NCBI RefSeq assembly: GCF_003696205.1
Contig: NZ_RFFI01000016.1
Span: 1-47,367 of the forward strand
Length of the DNA: 47,367 nt
Direction: 5' to 3'
Origin: Cellulomonas triticagri
GTDB lineage: Bacteria > Actinomycetota > Actinomycetes > Actinomycetales > Cellulomonadaceae
Part shown: one piece after another, positions 30,228-39,437 of the stretch
Layout: each line of letters starts with the position of its first letter
Numbering within the stretch: the first letter of the stretch is position 1
The notes under the pieces: model-generated
Told to the model about the DNA's origin: nothing
Seen by the model: only the letters and a program-made list of their open reading frames with translations
Databases searched by the model: none
Made by a program: the position numbers and the translations under genes

Positions 30228-31487
30228 TCAGTGCACCTCCGCCCGGACGAGCTCGTCCACCCCCCGTGCTGCGAGGGCGGTCGCGTCCGCGGCGGTCGTC
30301 GAGGTGACCACGGTGACGGCGGCCCCGCGCTCGCGCAGGTCGTGCCAGAGCTCGAACACGGCACCGCCGGGCGCCAGCGACGGCCGGGACAGCGGCTTGT
30401 CGTCCGCGTCGACCTCGACGACGACGCCCACGGTCCGCGGCTGGGCGAGCGGCAGCGCGCCGCGCCTCGCCTCGGCGACGACCTCCGCGAACCGGCGACC
30501 GAGCGGCTTGACCCGGTTCCCGGTGTCGAGCAGCCCGAGCGAGTACTCGAGGTCCTTGTAGTCCGCGAGGTCGCGGGACACGTCGTGCGAGCACCACCAG
30601 GTGACGGCGTACAGGTCGGGGGCGGTGAGCGCCGCCTCGATGGTGCGGGTGCAGAACTCCGGCATCTCGGCCTCGGCGAGGTTCATGGACGGCGCCCCGA
30701 CCTCCTGCAGCCAGACCTGGCGTCCCGGGTCGGTGGCGAACGCCTTGGAGAGCTCGACCATCCACTCGGCGTGCCGCACCGACTGCGGGGACAGCGCGCC
30801 GTACCGGGCGGCGGTTCCGTTGAAGATCCACGAGTGCACGGTGGTCATGTCCCCGAGGCGGGAGGCGTGCACGGGCAGGAACGGGTGCTCGTCGCGGTAC
30901 CAGAGGTGGTCGTTCTCGGAGTGGGTGACGACGTGCCGGGGGTCGCGGTCCACCGGACCGTCCAGCAGGGACGTCAGCCAGTGCGTCACCTGCGGCGAGG
31001 TCGCGGGCATCGCGGCGGGGTTCGGCGGCTGGAACTGGTTGACCTCGTTGCCGAGGGTCAGCCCGAGGAAGTTCGGCCGGTCGCGCACCGCGTCGTACAC
31101 GGCGGCGACGAGGGCGGCCTGCGCCTCGACGGCGGGCTGGTCGGTGAACATGTTGCCGTCGTGCCAGTTGACCAGCCACGCGGGCACGAAGTCGAAGCCG
31201 GACATGTGCCCCTGGATCACGTCCACGGCGACGTCCAGCCCGACCTCGGCCGCGAGGTCCACGACGAGCGCGATGTCGTCCAGCGCCCGGCGGCGGATCA
31301 GCGTGCGGTTGGGCTGGAGCACCGGCCACAGCGGGAACACCCGGACGTGGTCGACGCCGAGCGCGGCGATGGCCGCGAAGTCCCGGCGGACCACGTCGGG
31401 GTCGACGGCCGTCCACTGGAACATCCAGTCCTGCGACGGGGTGTAGTTGACGCCGAAGCGGGGCGTGCGGGCGGGAGCAGGGGTCAC
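30228..31487 (-). CDS. clan GH-A glycoside hydrolase (GH5-like)
   Basis: 419 aa with no signal peptide, so intracellular. A TIM barrel starts at FGVNYTPSQDWMFQW; acid/base Glu in LTLGNEVNQF; nucleophile Glu in VWLQEVGAPS; aromatic sugar platform TWWCSHDVS. About 75 residues follow the barrel. The layout is that of GH5-type beta-mannosidases or beta-glucosidases; substrate specificity cannot be read from the sequence. It is second in the lacI operon, 18 nt after lacI. Being cytoplasmic and next to an ABC importer, it probably trims imported oligosaccharides. Confidence 0.85.
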   Translation of the reverse strand: MTPAPARTPRFGVNYTPSQDWMFQWTAVDPDVVRRDFAAIAALGVDHVRVFPLWPVLQPNRTLIRRRALDDIALVVDLAAEVGLDVAVDVIQGHMSGFDFVPAWLVNWHDGNMFTDQPAVEAQAALVAAVYDAVRDRPNFLGLTLGNEVNQFQPPNPAAMPATSPQVTHWLTSLLDGPVDRDPRHVVTHSENDHLWYRDEHPFLPVHASRLGDMTTVHSWIFNGTAARYGALSPQSVRHAEWMVELSKAFATDPGRQVWLQEVGAPSMNLAEAEMPEFCTRTIEAALTAPDLYAVTWWCSHDVSRDLADYKDLEYSLGLLDTGNRVKPLGRRFAEVVAEARRGALPLAQPRTVGVVVEVDADDKPLSRPSLAPGGAVFELWHDLRERGAAVTVVTSTTAADATALAARGVDELVRAEVH

Positions 31488-31505
31488 GGTGGGGTCCTCT
31501 CGGGG

Positions 31506-32519
31506 TTACCGGGGTGCGGGGGCCGTGGAGTCGCGCACCACCAGGCGGCGACCGCTGACGGTCTGGGAGGTGGCGGGCTCGCCGCGCACCAGGCGCTCGA
31601 GCAGGGCGACGGCGGTGCGGGCGCTCTCCTCCACGGGCGCGTCGAACGCGGTGAGCCGGGGGCGGACCAGGGTCGACACCCAGGAGTCCTCCCAGGCGAC
31701 GACGGACAGCTGCGCGGGCACGGCGACGCCGACCTCGGGGGCGTGCGCGACGATCTCGGCCGCGATGGACTCGGAGTCCACGACGAGGGCGGTGGCGCCG
31801 TCCAGGCGCGCGAGCAGGTCCGCGACGGGGTCGGCGACGTCCGGGTGCCAGGCCAGCGAGGCGGCGCCGAGCCCGCGCTCGGCGGCGGCCTCGGCGAACC
31901 GGGTGTCCCGGGCACGGGTGTGCGCGAGGCCGGGAGCGTCGGTGACACGGGCGACCGCGCGGTGCCCGAGGTCGGCGAGGTGCCCGACGACGATGGCGAA
32001 CGCGCTCTCGTCGCCGACGGTCACGGCCGGGACCGCGTCGGACACCGGGGCACCCAGGAGCACGGCCGGGGCGCCGAGCCCGGCGACCAGGGCGAGGCGG
32101 GGGTCGTCCTCGCGGACGTCGACCAGCAGGAACGCGTCGACCCGCTGCTCGCTCCACCACTGCCGGTAGACGTCCTCCTCCTCGTCGGCCCGCACGAGGG
32201 TCAGCGACAGCGACCAGCCGAGGTCGGACAGCGGCTCGGTGAGGCCCGCCAGCAGCCGCATGAAGAACGGGTCGCGGCCGAAGGTGTCGCTCGCCCGGGC
32301 GATGACCAGCCCGAGGCTGCGCCCGCCCTGGCCGGAGACCTTGCGGCTGGCGTAGTTGGGGCGCCAGGACAGCTCGTCGGCGGCCGCCCGGATGCGCGCT
32401 GCGGTCGCCTCGGAGACGTTGGGGCGTCCGTTGAAGGCGTGGGACACCGCCGACGGCGAGACGCCGGCCCGGCGGGCGACGTCCGCGATCGTCACGCGTT
32501 TCGGTCGTGTTGCAGTCAT
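31506..32519 (-). CDS. LacI family transcriptional regulator
   Basis: 337 aa. HTH and hinge: VTIADVARRAGVSPSAVSHAFNGRPNVSEAT and ELSWRPNYASRKVSGQ; then a periplasmic-binding-protein-like effector domain (SLGLVIARASDTFGRDPFF to PRLTAFDAPVEESARTAVALLERLVRGE). ATG 32519 gives the family N-terminus. The promoter is close (TTACAG-17-TAACCT, 32530-32558), giving an almost leaderless mRNA. Two matching operator sites lie in the shared intergenic region, one on its own -35, so autoregulation and control of both operons are likely. The effector is presumably a sugar released from the imported glycan. Confidence 0.95.
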   Translation of the reverse strand: MTATRPKRVTIADVARRAGVSPSAVSHAFNGRPNVSEATAARIRAAADELSWRPNYASRKVSGQGGRSLGLVIARASDTFGRDPFFMRLLAGLTEPLSDLGWSLSLTLVRADEEEDVYRQWWSEQRVDAFLLVDVREDDPRLALVAGLGAPAVLLGAPVSDAVPAVTVGDESAFAIVVGHLADLGHRAVARVTDAPGLAHTRARDTRFAEAAAERGLGAASLAWHPDVADPVADLLARLDGATALVVDSESIAAEIVAHAPEVGVAVPAQLSVVAWEDSWVSTLVRPRLTAFDAPVEESARTAVALLERLVRGEPATSQTVSGRRLVVRDSTAPAPR

Positions 32520-32541
32520 GGTGCGTCCGAGGTTACGAGGG

Positions 32542-32571
32542 TTGACCACCGTCTGTAAAGCGGTATACGTT
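32542..32571 (+). promoter_or_regulatory. promoter TTGACC-18-TACGTT of the ABC/glycosidase operon
   Basis: TTGACC (32542-32547) and TACGTT (32566-32571). Operator 1 covers its -10 and operator 2 lies just after the expected start. Confidence 0.55.
32554..32569. promoter_or_regulatory. LacI-type operator 1
   Basis: TGTAAAGCGGTATACG: one perfect half of the LacI-family palindrome (TGTAAAGCG-CTTTACA type) and a degenerate second half. Shares the 12-mer TGTAAAGCGGTA with operator 2 in opposite orientation. Confidence 0.7.
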
Positions 32572-32587
32572 CCTCGGCAATCGCGAA

Positions 32588-32603
32588 TGTGTACCGCTTT
32601 ACA
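32588..32603. promoter_or_regulatory. LacI-type operator 2
   Basis: TGTGTACCGCTTTACA, inverted relative to operator 1, with centres 34 bp apart. The orientation and spacing would suit two dimers on one face or a small loop. Confidence 0.7.
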
Positions 32604-32668
32604 CGACCGCGGCGGCGGGGCTCTCCCGCCTCCCCCGAACGACGCACCGCAGCTTCCAGGGAGGACCA

Positions 32669-33955
32669 GTGACCAACGGCGTCAGCAGGCGCACCGTGCT
32701 CAAGGCCGCGTTCGGCGGGGCGGTCCTCACGCCGCTGCTCGCGAGCTGCGGGGCCCTGACCCCCGCCTCCAGCGGGCCGCGCTCGATCTCCGTGCACACC
32801 CAGCTCAGCGGCGCCGTCTCCGGCGCGCAGGTGTTCGCGGACGTGGTCGCCGCCTACCAGCGGCGCACCGGGCGCACCGTCGCCCAGCTCAAGAACGGCT
32901 CCGACCTGCCCATCGTCTTCGAGACGTCCTCGCTCGCCGGCAAGGAGGCCGACGTCGCGGTGGTCAACATGATGGGCCGCACCCTCGGCTGGACCGGAGC
33001 GGGCGCCACCATCGACGTGATGGACCTGCTCGACGAGTGGGACCTGCGGGACAAGATCCTCCCCGAGGCCGTGGCCGAGTGGACCGACGAGCAGGGCCGG
33101 CTGCGGGCGTTCCCGTTCACCCGGACCAACTGGCCGGTCTCCTTCAACACCGCCCTGCTCGAGGAGGCGGGCGTCGGCAGCATCCCGACGACGTCGGACG
33201 AGCTCATCGCGGCGGCCGACGCCCTGCGCAGCGCGGGCACCGGCCCGGTCACGGTCGGCGGGTCCGACTGGAGCGGCCAGAAGCTCTTCCTGCAGATCCT
33301 CCAGGGCTTCGTCACGCAGGACGAGGCCCGCACGGTGTTCTCGACCGGGAAGATCTCCGAGTCGCCCGGGGCGCTCGCCGGGGTGCAGCACTTCGTGGAC
33401 CTGCGCGACGCCGGGGTGTTCGTGGACGACGTCCAGGGCTACACCTCGGACTCCGAGCTCACGCAGTTCAACACCCGCAAGGCCGCCGTCGTCCCGGCGA
33501 TGTCCTCCGCGCTGGCCCTGGTCCCCGCCGAGCGCGCGGCCGAGGTCACCGTGGGCGGCTGGCCCGTGCCGTCCTCGGGCGGCGTCATCGAGCGGCCGAG
33601 CGTCATCACGTCGTACAACGGGCACGGCATCTGGATCAGCGAGAACGGGCGCTCCCGGCTCGACCTGATCAAGCCGTTCGTGCAGGAGCTGTACTCCGAG
33701 TCCGTCACCGACGCGTTCATCCTCGGCTCCGGGCGCGACATGAACCGGGTCACCGACACCGTGTCCCAGGACTTCCCGCTGGTCGCGCAGGCGTCCCGGC
33801 TCACCGACGCCGACGTCAGCCACGTGATGCTGCCCGACCTGCTCATCCCCGACTCCGTGTTCGAGCCGATGATCCGCGCGACCGCGATGGCCTACGGCTC
33901 CGCGTCCGCCGAGCGGATCGTCGACACGTTCGAGAAGTCCTACGCCTCGGCCTGA
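32669..33955 (+). CDS. ABC sugar-binding lipoprotein
   Basis: 428 aa. Signal SRRTVLKAAFGGAVLTPLLASCG: a twin-arginine start and a lipobox (LLAS-C) show a lipoprotein anchored outside the membrane, possibly Tat-exported. The mature part is a family-1 solute-binding protein (EADVAVVNMMGRTLGWT, AFPFTRTNWPVSFNTALLEEAG, RKAAVVPAMSSALALVP). It captures oligosaccharide for the two permeases that follow. GTG 32669 has AGGGAGGA. No ATPase gene is present in the operon; such importers commonly share a general MsiK-type ATPase encoded elsewhere. Confidence 0.93.
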   Translation: MTNGVSRRTVLKAAFGGAVLTPLLASCGALTPASSGPRSISVHTQLSGAVSGAQVFADVVAAYQRRTGRTVAQLKNGSDLPIVFETSSLAGKEADVAVVNMMGRTLGWTGAGATIDVMDLLDEWDLRDKILPEAVAEWTDEQGRLRAFPFTRTNWPVSFNTALLEEAGVGSIPTTSDELIAAADALRSAGTGPVTVGGSDWSGQKLFLQILQGFVTQDEARTVFSTGKISESPGALAGVQHFVDLRDAGVFVDDVQGYTSDSELTQFNTRKAAVVPAMSSALALVPAERAAEVTVGGWPVPSSGGVIERPSVITSYNGHGIWISENGRSRLDLIKPFVQELYSESVTDAFILGSGRDMNRVTDTVSQDFPLVAQASRLTDADVSHVMLPDLLIPDSVFEPMIRATAMAYGSASAERIVDTFEKSYASA

Positions 33956-33983
33956 CCGGCCCCCGCCGCCGAAGGGATCCCCC

Positions 33984-34916
33984 ATGACCGCCGTCGCCGA
34001 CGCCGCCGTCCGCACCTCCCCCCACTTCCCCACCGACCCGCCCGCGCGCCGGCGTCGCGGCACCGTCCGCGAGCGCTTCCCCGGCCTCGCCCTGCCCGCG
34101 CTGGTCTGGTACGCGGTGTTCATGATCGGCCCGGTGGTGGCGATGCTGGTCATCGCCTTCCTGTCCTGGCCGGGCATGCTGGTCACGCCGTCCTGGGCGG
34201 GGCTGGCGAACTTCCAGACCGTGTTCGCGGACGAGACGTTCTGGGCGGCGGTGCGGAACTCCGCGGTGCAGATCGTGGTCGGGCTGCCGGTCATGATCGT
34301 GCTGGCGTTCCTGCTGGCGTTCTACGTCGTGCAGAAGCCGCGCGGGCACGGGGTGCTGCGGTACCTGCTGTTCATCCCCGCGCTGATCTCGGCGCCCGCG
34401 ACGGCGATGCTCTTCTACACGATGCTCAACCCGGACGGCCTGGTGAACGGCGTGCTGCGGCCGCTCGGCGTCGAGGGCACCGCCTGGCTCGCGGACCCGT
34501 CGACGGCGCTGGGCGCGATCATCGCGGTCGAGCTGTGGAGCGGCATCGGCTACTCGGCGGTGCTGATCGCCGCCCGCCTGGACGGCGTGGACGGGGAGAT
34601 CGTGCAGGCCGCCCGGATCGACGGCGCGGGCGACTGGCGCATCGCGTGGCGGATGTACTGGCCGATCGCGCGGGAGTTCATCGGCGTCGTGACGATGCTG
34701 CAGTTCCTGTCGCTGCTGTTCAACTCCGCGCAGAACGTGCTGCTGCTGACCCAGGGCGGACCGGGCACCGAGACGACGACGCTCGCGTACCTGATCTACC
34801 AGAAGGCCTTCGTGGAGGCGGACCTCGGCTACAGCCAGGCGGTCGGCGTGATCCTCTTCGTGATCGGCCTGATCGGCATGGGCACCATCCGCCGCGTCCT
34901 GCGCGCCACCCACTGA
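33984..34916 (+). CDS. ABC sugar permease, MalF/UgpA-like
   Basis: 310 aa with six predicted membrane helices after a basic Pro/Arg-rich tail. The EAA loop that contacts the ATPase reads EIVQAARIDGAGDWRIAWRMYWPI. Forms the transmembrane pore with the next gene product. Ribosome binding site GAAGGGA, 28 nt after the lipoprotein gene. Confidence 0.95.
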   Translation: MTAVADAAVRTSPHFPTDPPARRRRGTVRERFPGLALPALVWYAVFMIGPVVAMLVIAFLSWPGMLVTPSWAGLANFQTVFADETFWAAVRNSAVQIVVGLPVMIVLAFLLAFYVVQKPRGHGVLRYLLFIPALISAPATAMLFYTMLNPDGLVNGVLRPLGVEGTAWLADPSTALGAIIAVELWSGIGYSAVLIAARLDGVDGEIVQAARIDGAGDWRIAWRMYWPIAREFIGVVTMLQFLSLLFNSAQNVLLLTQGGPGTETTTLAYLIYQKAFVEADLGYSQAVGVILFVIGLIGMGTIRRVLRATH

Positions 34917-34933
34917 CCCCCGAGGAGACCGCC

Positions 34934-35788
34934 ATGGCCCGGCGCACCACCGCCCTCCCCCTGCGGGACCGCATCGGCTCGCTCACCAGCGGCACGCTCG
35001 CGTGGCTGTACGCCGCGCTGCTGCTGGTCCCGCTGTACTTCTTCGTCGTCTCGGCGTTCAAGTCGAACGAGCAGATCTTCGAGTCCCCGCTGACGCTGCC
35101 GACCGACTGGGACCTGTCGAACGTCACCACCGCGATCCGGCAGGCCGACCTCGGCCTCGCGGTCGCGAACTCCGCCATCACCACCGTCGCCGCCCTGGCG
35201 CTGACGCTGCTGCTCGCGCTGCCCGCGTCCTTCGCGCTCGCCCGGTCCACGGGGCGCGCGGGCAAGGTCGTCGAGGGGGTGTTCGCGCTCGGGTTCCTCA
35301 TCCCGTCGTTCGCGGCGCTGTTCCCGACGTTCCTGCTCGCCGCCGCGCTGGGGCTGTTCCACACCCGGACGTTCGTGGTGTTCCTGCTGCCCGCGACGGC
35401 CCTGCCGCTGTCGGTCGTGATCCTCACGTCGTTCATGCGGACCATCCCGCGCGAGCTGGAGGAGGCCGCGTCGATGGACGGCGCGACGTCGTTGCAGGTG
35501 CTGCGGCAGGTGTACCTGCCGATCTGCGTGCCCGGCATCGCGACCGTGCTGCTGCTGAACTTCCTGTCGTTCTGGAACGCGTACCTGTACCCGCTCATCC
35601 TCATCGGCCCGGACACCGCGCAGCGCACCATCCAGGTCGCCCTGCCGACGCTGAAGGTCGATGCGGGCACCGACTACGGCGTGCTGATGGCGGGCACGCT
35701 GGTCACGCTGCTGCCGGTGTACCTGGTGTACTCGGTGCTGCAGAAGCAGATGCAGCGCGCGCTGCTGTCGGGAGCGGTCAAGGGATGA
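34934..35788 (+). CDS. ABC sugar permease, MalG/UgpE-like
   Basis: 284 aa, six helices. EAA loop ELEEAASMDGATSLQVLRQVYLPI; LSFWNAYLYPLIL after it is conserved in this subfamily. ATG 34934 follows GAGGAGA, 17 nt after the first permease. Its stop overlaps the GH3 start (ATGA). Confidence 0.95.
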   Translation: MARRTTALPLRDRIGSLTSGTLAWLYAALLLVPLYFFVVSAFKSNEQIFESPLTLPTDWDLSNVTTAIRQADLGLAVANSAITTVAALALTLLLALPASFALARSTGRAGKVVEGVFALGFLIPSFAALFPTFLLAAALGLFHTRTFVVFLLPATALPLSVVILTSFMRTIPRELEEAASMDGATSLQVLRQVYLPICVPGIATVLLLNFLSFWNAYLYPLILIGPDTAQRTIQVALPTLKVDAGTDYGVLMAGTLVTLLPVYLVYSVLQKQMQRALLSGAVKG

Positions 35789-38133
35789 CGACGGGCACCA
35801 CCACGGTCGACGCAGCGGCGCTGCCGCTGCGGACGCGGATCGGGCAGGTCAACCAGCGGCTCAAGGGCTGGGAGGCGGTGCGCTGGGTCGACGGCGCGCC
35901 GCGGGTCACCGACGTGCTGCGGCGCGAGGTGGACCGCTGGGGCGGGCTCGGCGCGCTGTACGGCGTGCTGCGCGCGGACCCGTGGTCGGCGGTGCGCTGG
36001 GCGGACGGCATCCCGCCGGAGCGCAGCGCCGAGGCGTACGCCGCGGTGCAGGAGCACGTCACCCGGTACGGGGACGGGCTGCCGGTGCTGTTCGTCGAGG
36101 AGGTCCCGCACGGGCTCCAGGCCCTCGGCGGGACGACGCTGCCGGTCAACCTCGCGCTCGGCGCGGGCATGGACGTCGACCTCGCGCACGACCTCGCCGC
36201 GCTGGTCGCCGCCGAGGTGCGCGCCCGGGGCACGCACGTCGCGCTGGTGTCCGGCCTCGACGTGCTCCGCGACCCCCGCTGGGGGCGGGCCGAGGAGTGC
36301 TTCTCCGAGGACCCGGCGCTCGCCGCGCTGCTGGTCGAGGCCACCGTCCGCGGGATGCAGGGCACGACCTCCGGCGCGGACGCCATCGACGCCGCGCACG
36401 TGGCCGTCGTCGCGAAGCACCTCGCCGGGCAGGGTGCGGGCGTCGGCGGGCGCAACGGCTCCGGCGCGCCCATCGGGCGGCGGGAGCTCGGCGAGATCCA
36501 CCTGCGGCCCGCGCACGCCGCCGCCCGCGTCGGGGTCGCCGGGTACATGGCCGCGTACAACGACGTCGACGGCGTGCCGTGCAGCGCGAACCGCGACCTG
36601 CTCACCGGGACGATCCGCGAGCGGTGGGGCTGGGACGGCCTGGTGATGGCCGACGGCACCGCGATCGACCGGCTGCGGGACAGCGCGCCCGACCCGGCGT
36701 CGGCCGCGGCGCTGGCGCTGGAGGCCGGGGTGGACCTCAGCCTGTGGGACGAGGCGTACACGCACGTCGAGGAGGCGCTGGACCGCGGGCTGGTCGCGGA
36801 GGCCGTGCTGGACCGGGCCGTGGACCGGGTGCTCGCGCTGAAGCGCCGCATCGGGCTGCTCGGCCCGGACTCCCCTGCCGCACCGGCCACCGGGTCGGCC
36901 GGGCTGCCGGGTGGCCTCGACGTGCGGCCGCAGGCGCCCGCGACGTCCCCGACGAGCGAGGCCGGACGCGAGCGGATCGCCCTGCTCGCCCGGGCCGCCC
37001 GGCAGTCCGTCGTGCTGCTGCACGACGAGGGCGTGCTGCCCCTGCGCGCGGACGCGACCGTCGCCGTGGTCGGCCCGAACGCCGACGACCTCGACGCGCA
37101 GCTCGGCGACTACACGCCGCCGCGCCCCGACCCCGACTCGGAGGCGTCGACCGTGCTGTCCGCGCTGCGCGACCGGCTCGGGGCGGACCGCGTGCGGCAC
37201 GCCCCCGGCAGCCGGCTGCGCGGCCCGCTCGACGACCCGGCCGCGCTGGACGCCGTGCGCGACGCGTGCGCGGCGGCGGACGTCACCGTGGTCGTGCTCG
37301 GCGGCACCAGCCGGCGCGGCTACGACGACGAGTTCGCCGACAACGGCGCCGTCGAGGGCCCCGCCCCCGACACCACGAACGGCGAGGGCGTCGACCTGGC
37401 GTCGGTCGCGCTGCCCGAGGCGCAGATCGCCGTGGCGCGCGCCGCCCGGGCCGCCGGACGACCCGTGGTGGGCGTCGTGCTCGACGGGCGACCCCGGGTG
37501 CTGACCGCGCTCACCCCCCTGGTCGACGCGCTGCTCGTGGTGCCGTTCCCCGGACCGCGCGGCGGCGAGGCCGTCGCGGAGGCGCTGCTCACCGGGACCG
37601 CGCCGGGGCGGCTGCCCGCGACGTTCCCGAGCGCCGACGGCGTCATGCCGGTCGCGCACGACGAGCGCCGGGAGACGGCGCGCGGCTACGTGGACGCCAA
37701 GGAGGTGCGCGGGTGGGTGCTCGGCACCGCCCACGCGCCCGGCGTGACCGCGACGCTGCGTGAGGACACGGTGTCGGTCACGGCCGCCGCGCTCGCCGAC
37801 GGGGCGACCGCGACCCTCACCGTGGACGTCCGCAACGACGGCCCACGGACCGTCACGCTGCCCGTCCCGCTGTGGGGTCAGCGCCGCGAGCGCGGCATCC
37901 GACCCCGCCGCCGTGGTCTCCTGGGGGTGCAGCACGCCACCGTCGCACCCGGCGGGTCGGTCGCGCTCACGTACCCGCTGGGCCTGGACGCGCTCGGCTC
38001 GTGGGCCGACGGGTCGCCGGTCGCGGTGCCCGTCACCGTGGCGGCGTGGTGCACGCCCGACCCCGACGCCCCCGCCGGCACCGCCGCCGTGCGGGTCACC
38101 GACCAGGAAGGCACCACCCCGTGGGAACGCTGA
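35785..38133 (+). CDS. glycoside hydrolase family 3 enzyme
   Basis: 782 aa, no signal peptide, so cytoplasmic. GH3 N-terminal barrel (ADGIPPERS, LVSGLDVLRDPRWGRAEECFSEDP, VAVVAKHLAGQG, AGYMAAYNDVDGVPCSANRDLL), the expected nucleophile Asp in GLVMADGTAID, then the alpha/beta domain (QSVVLLHDEGVLPL, VAVVGPNADD) and a C-terminal fibronectin-III-like part. Unusual points: the nucleophile motif is A-D-G instead of the common S-D-W, and KHLAGQG lacks the usual last His. It may be a beta-glucosidase, beta-xylosidase or similar. Starts within the permease stop codon. Confidence 0.92.
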   Translation: MTTGTTTVDAAALPLRTRIGQVNQRLKGWEAVRWVDGAPRVTDVLRREVDRWGGLGALYGVLRADPWSAVRWADGIPPERSAEAYAAVQEHVTRYGDGLPVLFVEEVPHGLQALGGTTLPVNLALGAGMDVDLAHDLAALVAAEVRARGTHVALVSGLDVLRDPRWGRAEECFSEDPALAALLVEATVRGMQGTTSGADAIDAAHVAVVAKHLAGQGAGVGGRNGSGAPIGRRELGEIHLRPAHAAARVGVAGYMAAYNDVDGVPCSANRDLLTGTIRERWGWDGLVMADGTAIDRLRDSAPDPASAAALALEAGVDLSLWDEAYTHVEEALDRGLVAEAVLDRAVDRVLALKRRIGLLGPDSPAAPATGSAGLPGGLDVRPQAPATSPTSEAGRERIALLARAARQSVVLLHDEGVLPLRADATVAVVGPNADDLDAQLGDYTPPRPDPDSEASTVLSALRDRLGADRVRHAPGSRLRGPLDDPAALDAVRDACAAADVTVVVLGGTSRRGYDDEFADNGAVEGPAPDTTNGEGVDLASVALPEAQIAVARAARAAGRPVVGVVLDGRPRVLTALTPLVDALLVVPFPGPRGGEAVAEALLTGTAPGRLPATFPSADGVMPVAHDERRETARGYVDAKEVRGWVLGTAHAPGVTATLREDTVSVTAAALADGATATLTVDVRNDGPRTVTLPVPLWGQRRERGIRPRRRGLLGVQHATVAPGGSVALTYPLGLDALGSWADGSPVAVPVTVAAWCTPDPDAPAGTAAVRVTDQEGTTPWER

Positions 38134-39437
38134 CGACCACGCTCGACCCGGCCGTCTCGGAGGTGGTCGACGCGGCCGCCGCCCGGGTCCGCGCCGCCGC
38201 CGGGGACCGCATCGGCGACATGGTGGGCGCGGCCCTGCGCCGCACCCTGACCGACACCGTGACCCTCGGCGAGGACGGCACCGCGTTCGTCATCACCGGG
38301 GACATCCCCGCGATGTGGCTGCGGGACTCCACCACGCAGCTCACCCCGTACCTGCGGTTCCTCGCGGACTGCCCGCCGCTGGCCGACCTCGTCGCGGCCG
38401 TCGTGCGGCGCCAGCTCGCGCAGCTCGCCCACGACCCGTACGCCAACGCGTTCAACGACGGGCCCACCGGCGCGCACTACGACCCCGAGGACGTCTGCGA
38501 CGACCCGCACGTGTGGGAGCAGAAGTACGAGGTCGACTCCCTCGCCTACCCCGTGACGCTCGCGCACCGGCTGTGGCGCTCCACCGGCCGCACGGACGTG
38601 TTCGACGCCCGCGCGCACGACGTGCTGCGGACCGTGGTCCGGCAGCTGCGCGCCGAGCAGCGGCACGACGAGTCGCCCTACCGGTTCTCCCGGGCGACGA
38701 CCATCCCCACCGAGACGCTCGCCCGCGACGGCCGGGGCACCCCGGTCGCCGTCACCGGGATGACGTGGAGCGGGTTCCGGCCGTCCGACGACGCCTGCAC
38801 CTACGGGTACAACGTGCCCGCGAACCTGTTCGCCGCGCAGGCGCTGCTCGCCGTCGCCGACATCGCCGCCGAGGTCTACCGGGACACCGCCCTGGTCGAG
38901 GACGCCCGGACGCTGTCGCGCGAGCTCACCGCCGGGGTCGCCAAGCACGGGGTCGTGCCCGGGCCGGGCGGCGAGGACGTCTACGCGTACGAGGTCGACG
39001 GGCTCGGCGGTGTGCTGCTGATGGACGACGCCAACACCCCGTCCCTGTTGTCGCTGCCGCTGATCGCGCCCGACGTCCTCGACCGGGGCGTGTGGGAGGC
39101 CACCCGGCGGTTCGTGCTCAGCCCGGACAACCCGTACTACTACTCCGGGACCGTGGCCGCCGGGGTCGGCAGCCCGCACACGAAGCCCGGGCGGGTGTGG
39201 CCCATCGCGCTCGCCGTCGAGGGGCTGGTCGGGACGCCGGCCGACCGGGTGCGGCTGCTGCACCTCATCGCCGACACCGACGGCGGCACCGGGCAGGTGC
39301 ACGAGTCCTTCGACCCGTCCGACCCGACCCAGTTCTCCCGCCCGTGGTTCTCGTGGGCGGACTCGATGTTCTGCGAGCTCGCGCTCGCCGTGGCGGACGA
39401 CGCCGCACAGCCCCGACCCTCTCAGGAGCAGGCATGA
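38121..39437 (+). CDS. GH125 exo-alpha-1,6-mannosidase
   Basis: 438 aa. Family GH125 (formerly DUF1237), metal-independent alpha-mannosidases with an (alpha/alpha)6 barrel. Conserved blocks: GDIPAMWLRDSTTQLTPYL, NAFNDGPTG, WEQKYEVDSLAYPVTLAHRLW, TGMTWSGFRPSDDACTYGYNVPANLFA, LLMDDANTPSLLSLP, and CPH-like end FDPSDPTQFSRPWFSWADSMF. It has no signal peptide, so it should act on imported alpha-1,6-mannosides. GTG 38121 lies inside the end of the GH3 gene (13-nt overlap) behind GGAAGG. Confidence 0.93.
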   Translation: MGTLTTTLDPAVSEVVDAAAARVRAAAGDRIGDMVGAALRRTLTDTVTLGEDGTAFVITGDIPAMWLRDSTTQLTPYLRFLADCPPLADLVAAVVRRQLAQLAHDPYANAFNDGPTGAHYDPEDVCDDPHVWEQKYEVDSLAYPVTLAHRLWRSTGRTDVFDARAHDVLRTVVRQLRAEQRHDESPYRFSRATTIPTETLARDGRGTPVAVTGMTWSGFRPSDDACTYGYNVPANLFAAQALLAVADIAAEVYRDTALVEDARTLSRELTAGVAKHGVVPGPGGEDVYAYEVDGLGGVLLMDDANTPSLLSLPLIAPDVLDRGVWEATRRFVLSPDNPYYYSGTVAAGVGSPHTKPGRVWPIALAVEGLVGTPADRVRLLHLIADTDGGTGQVHESFDPSDPTQFSRPWFSWADSMFCELALAVADDAAQPRPSQEQA

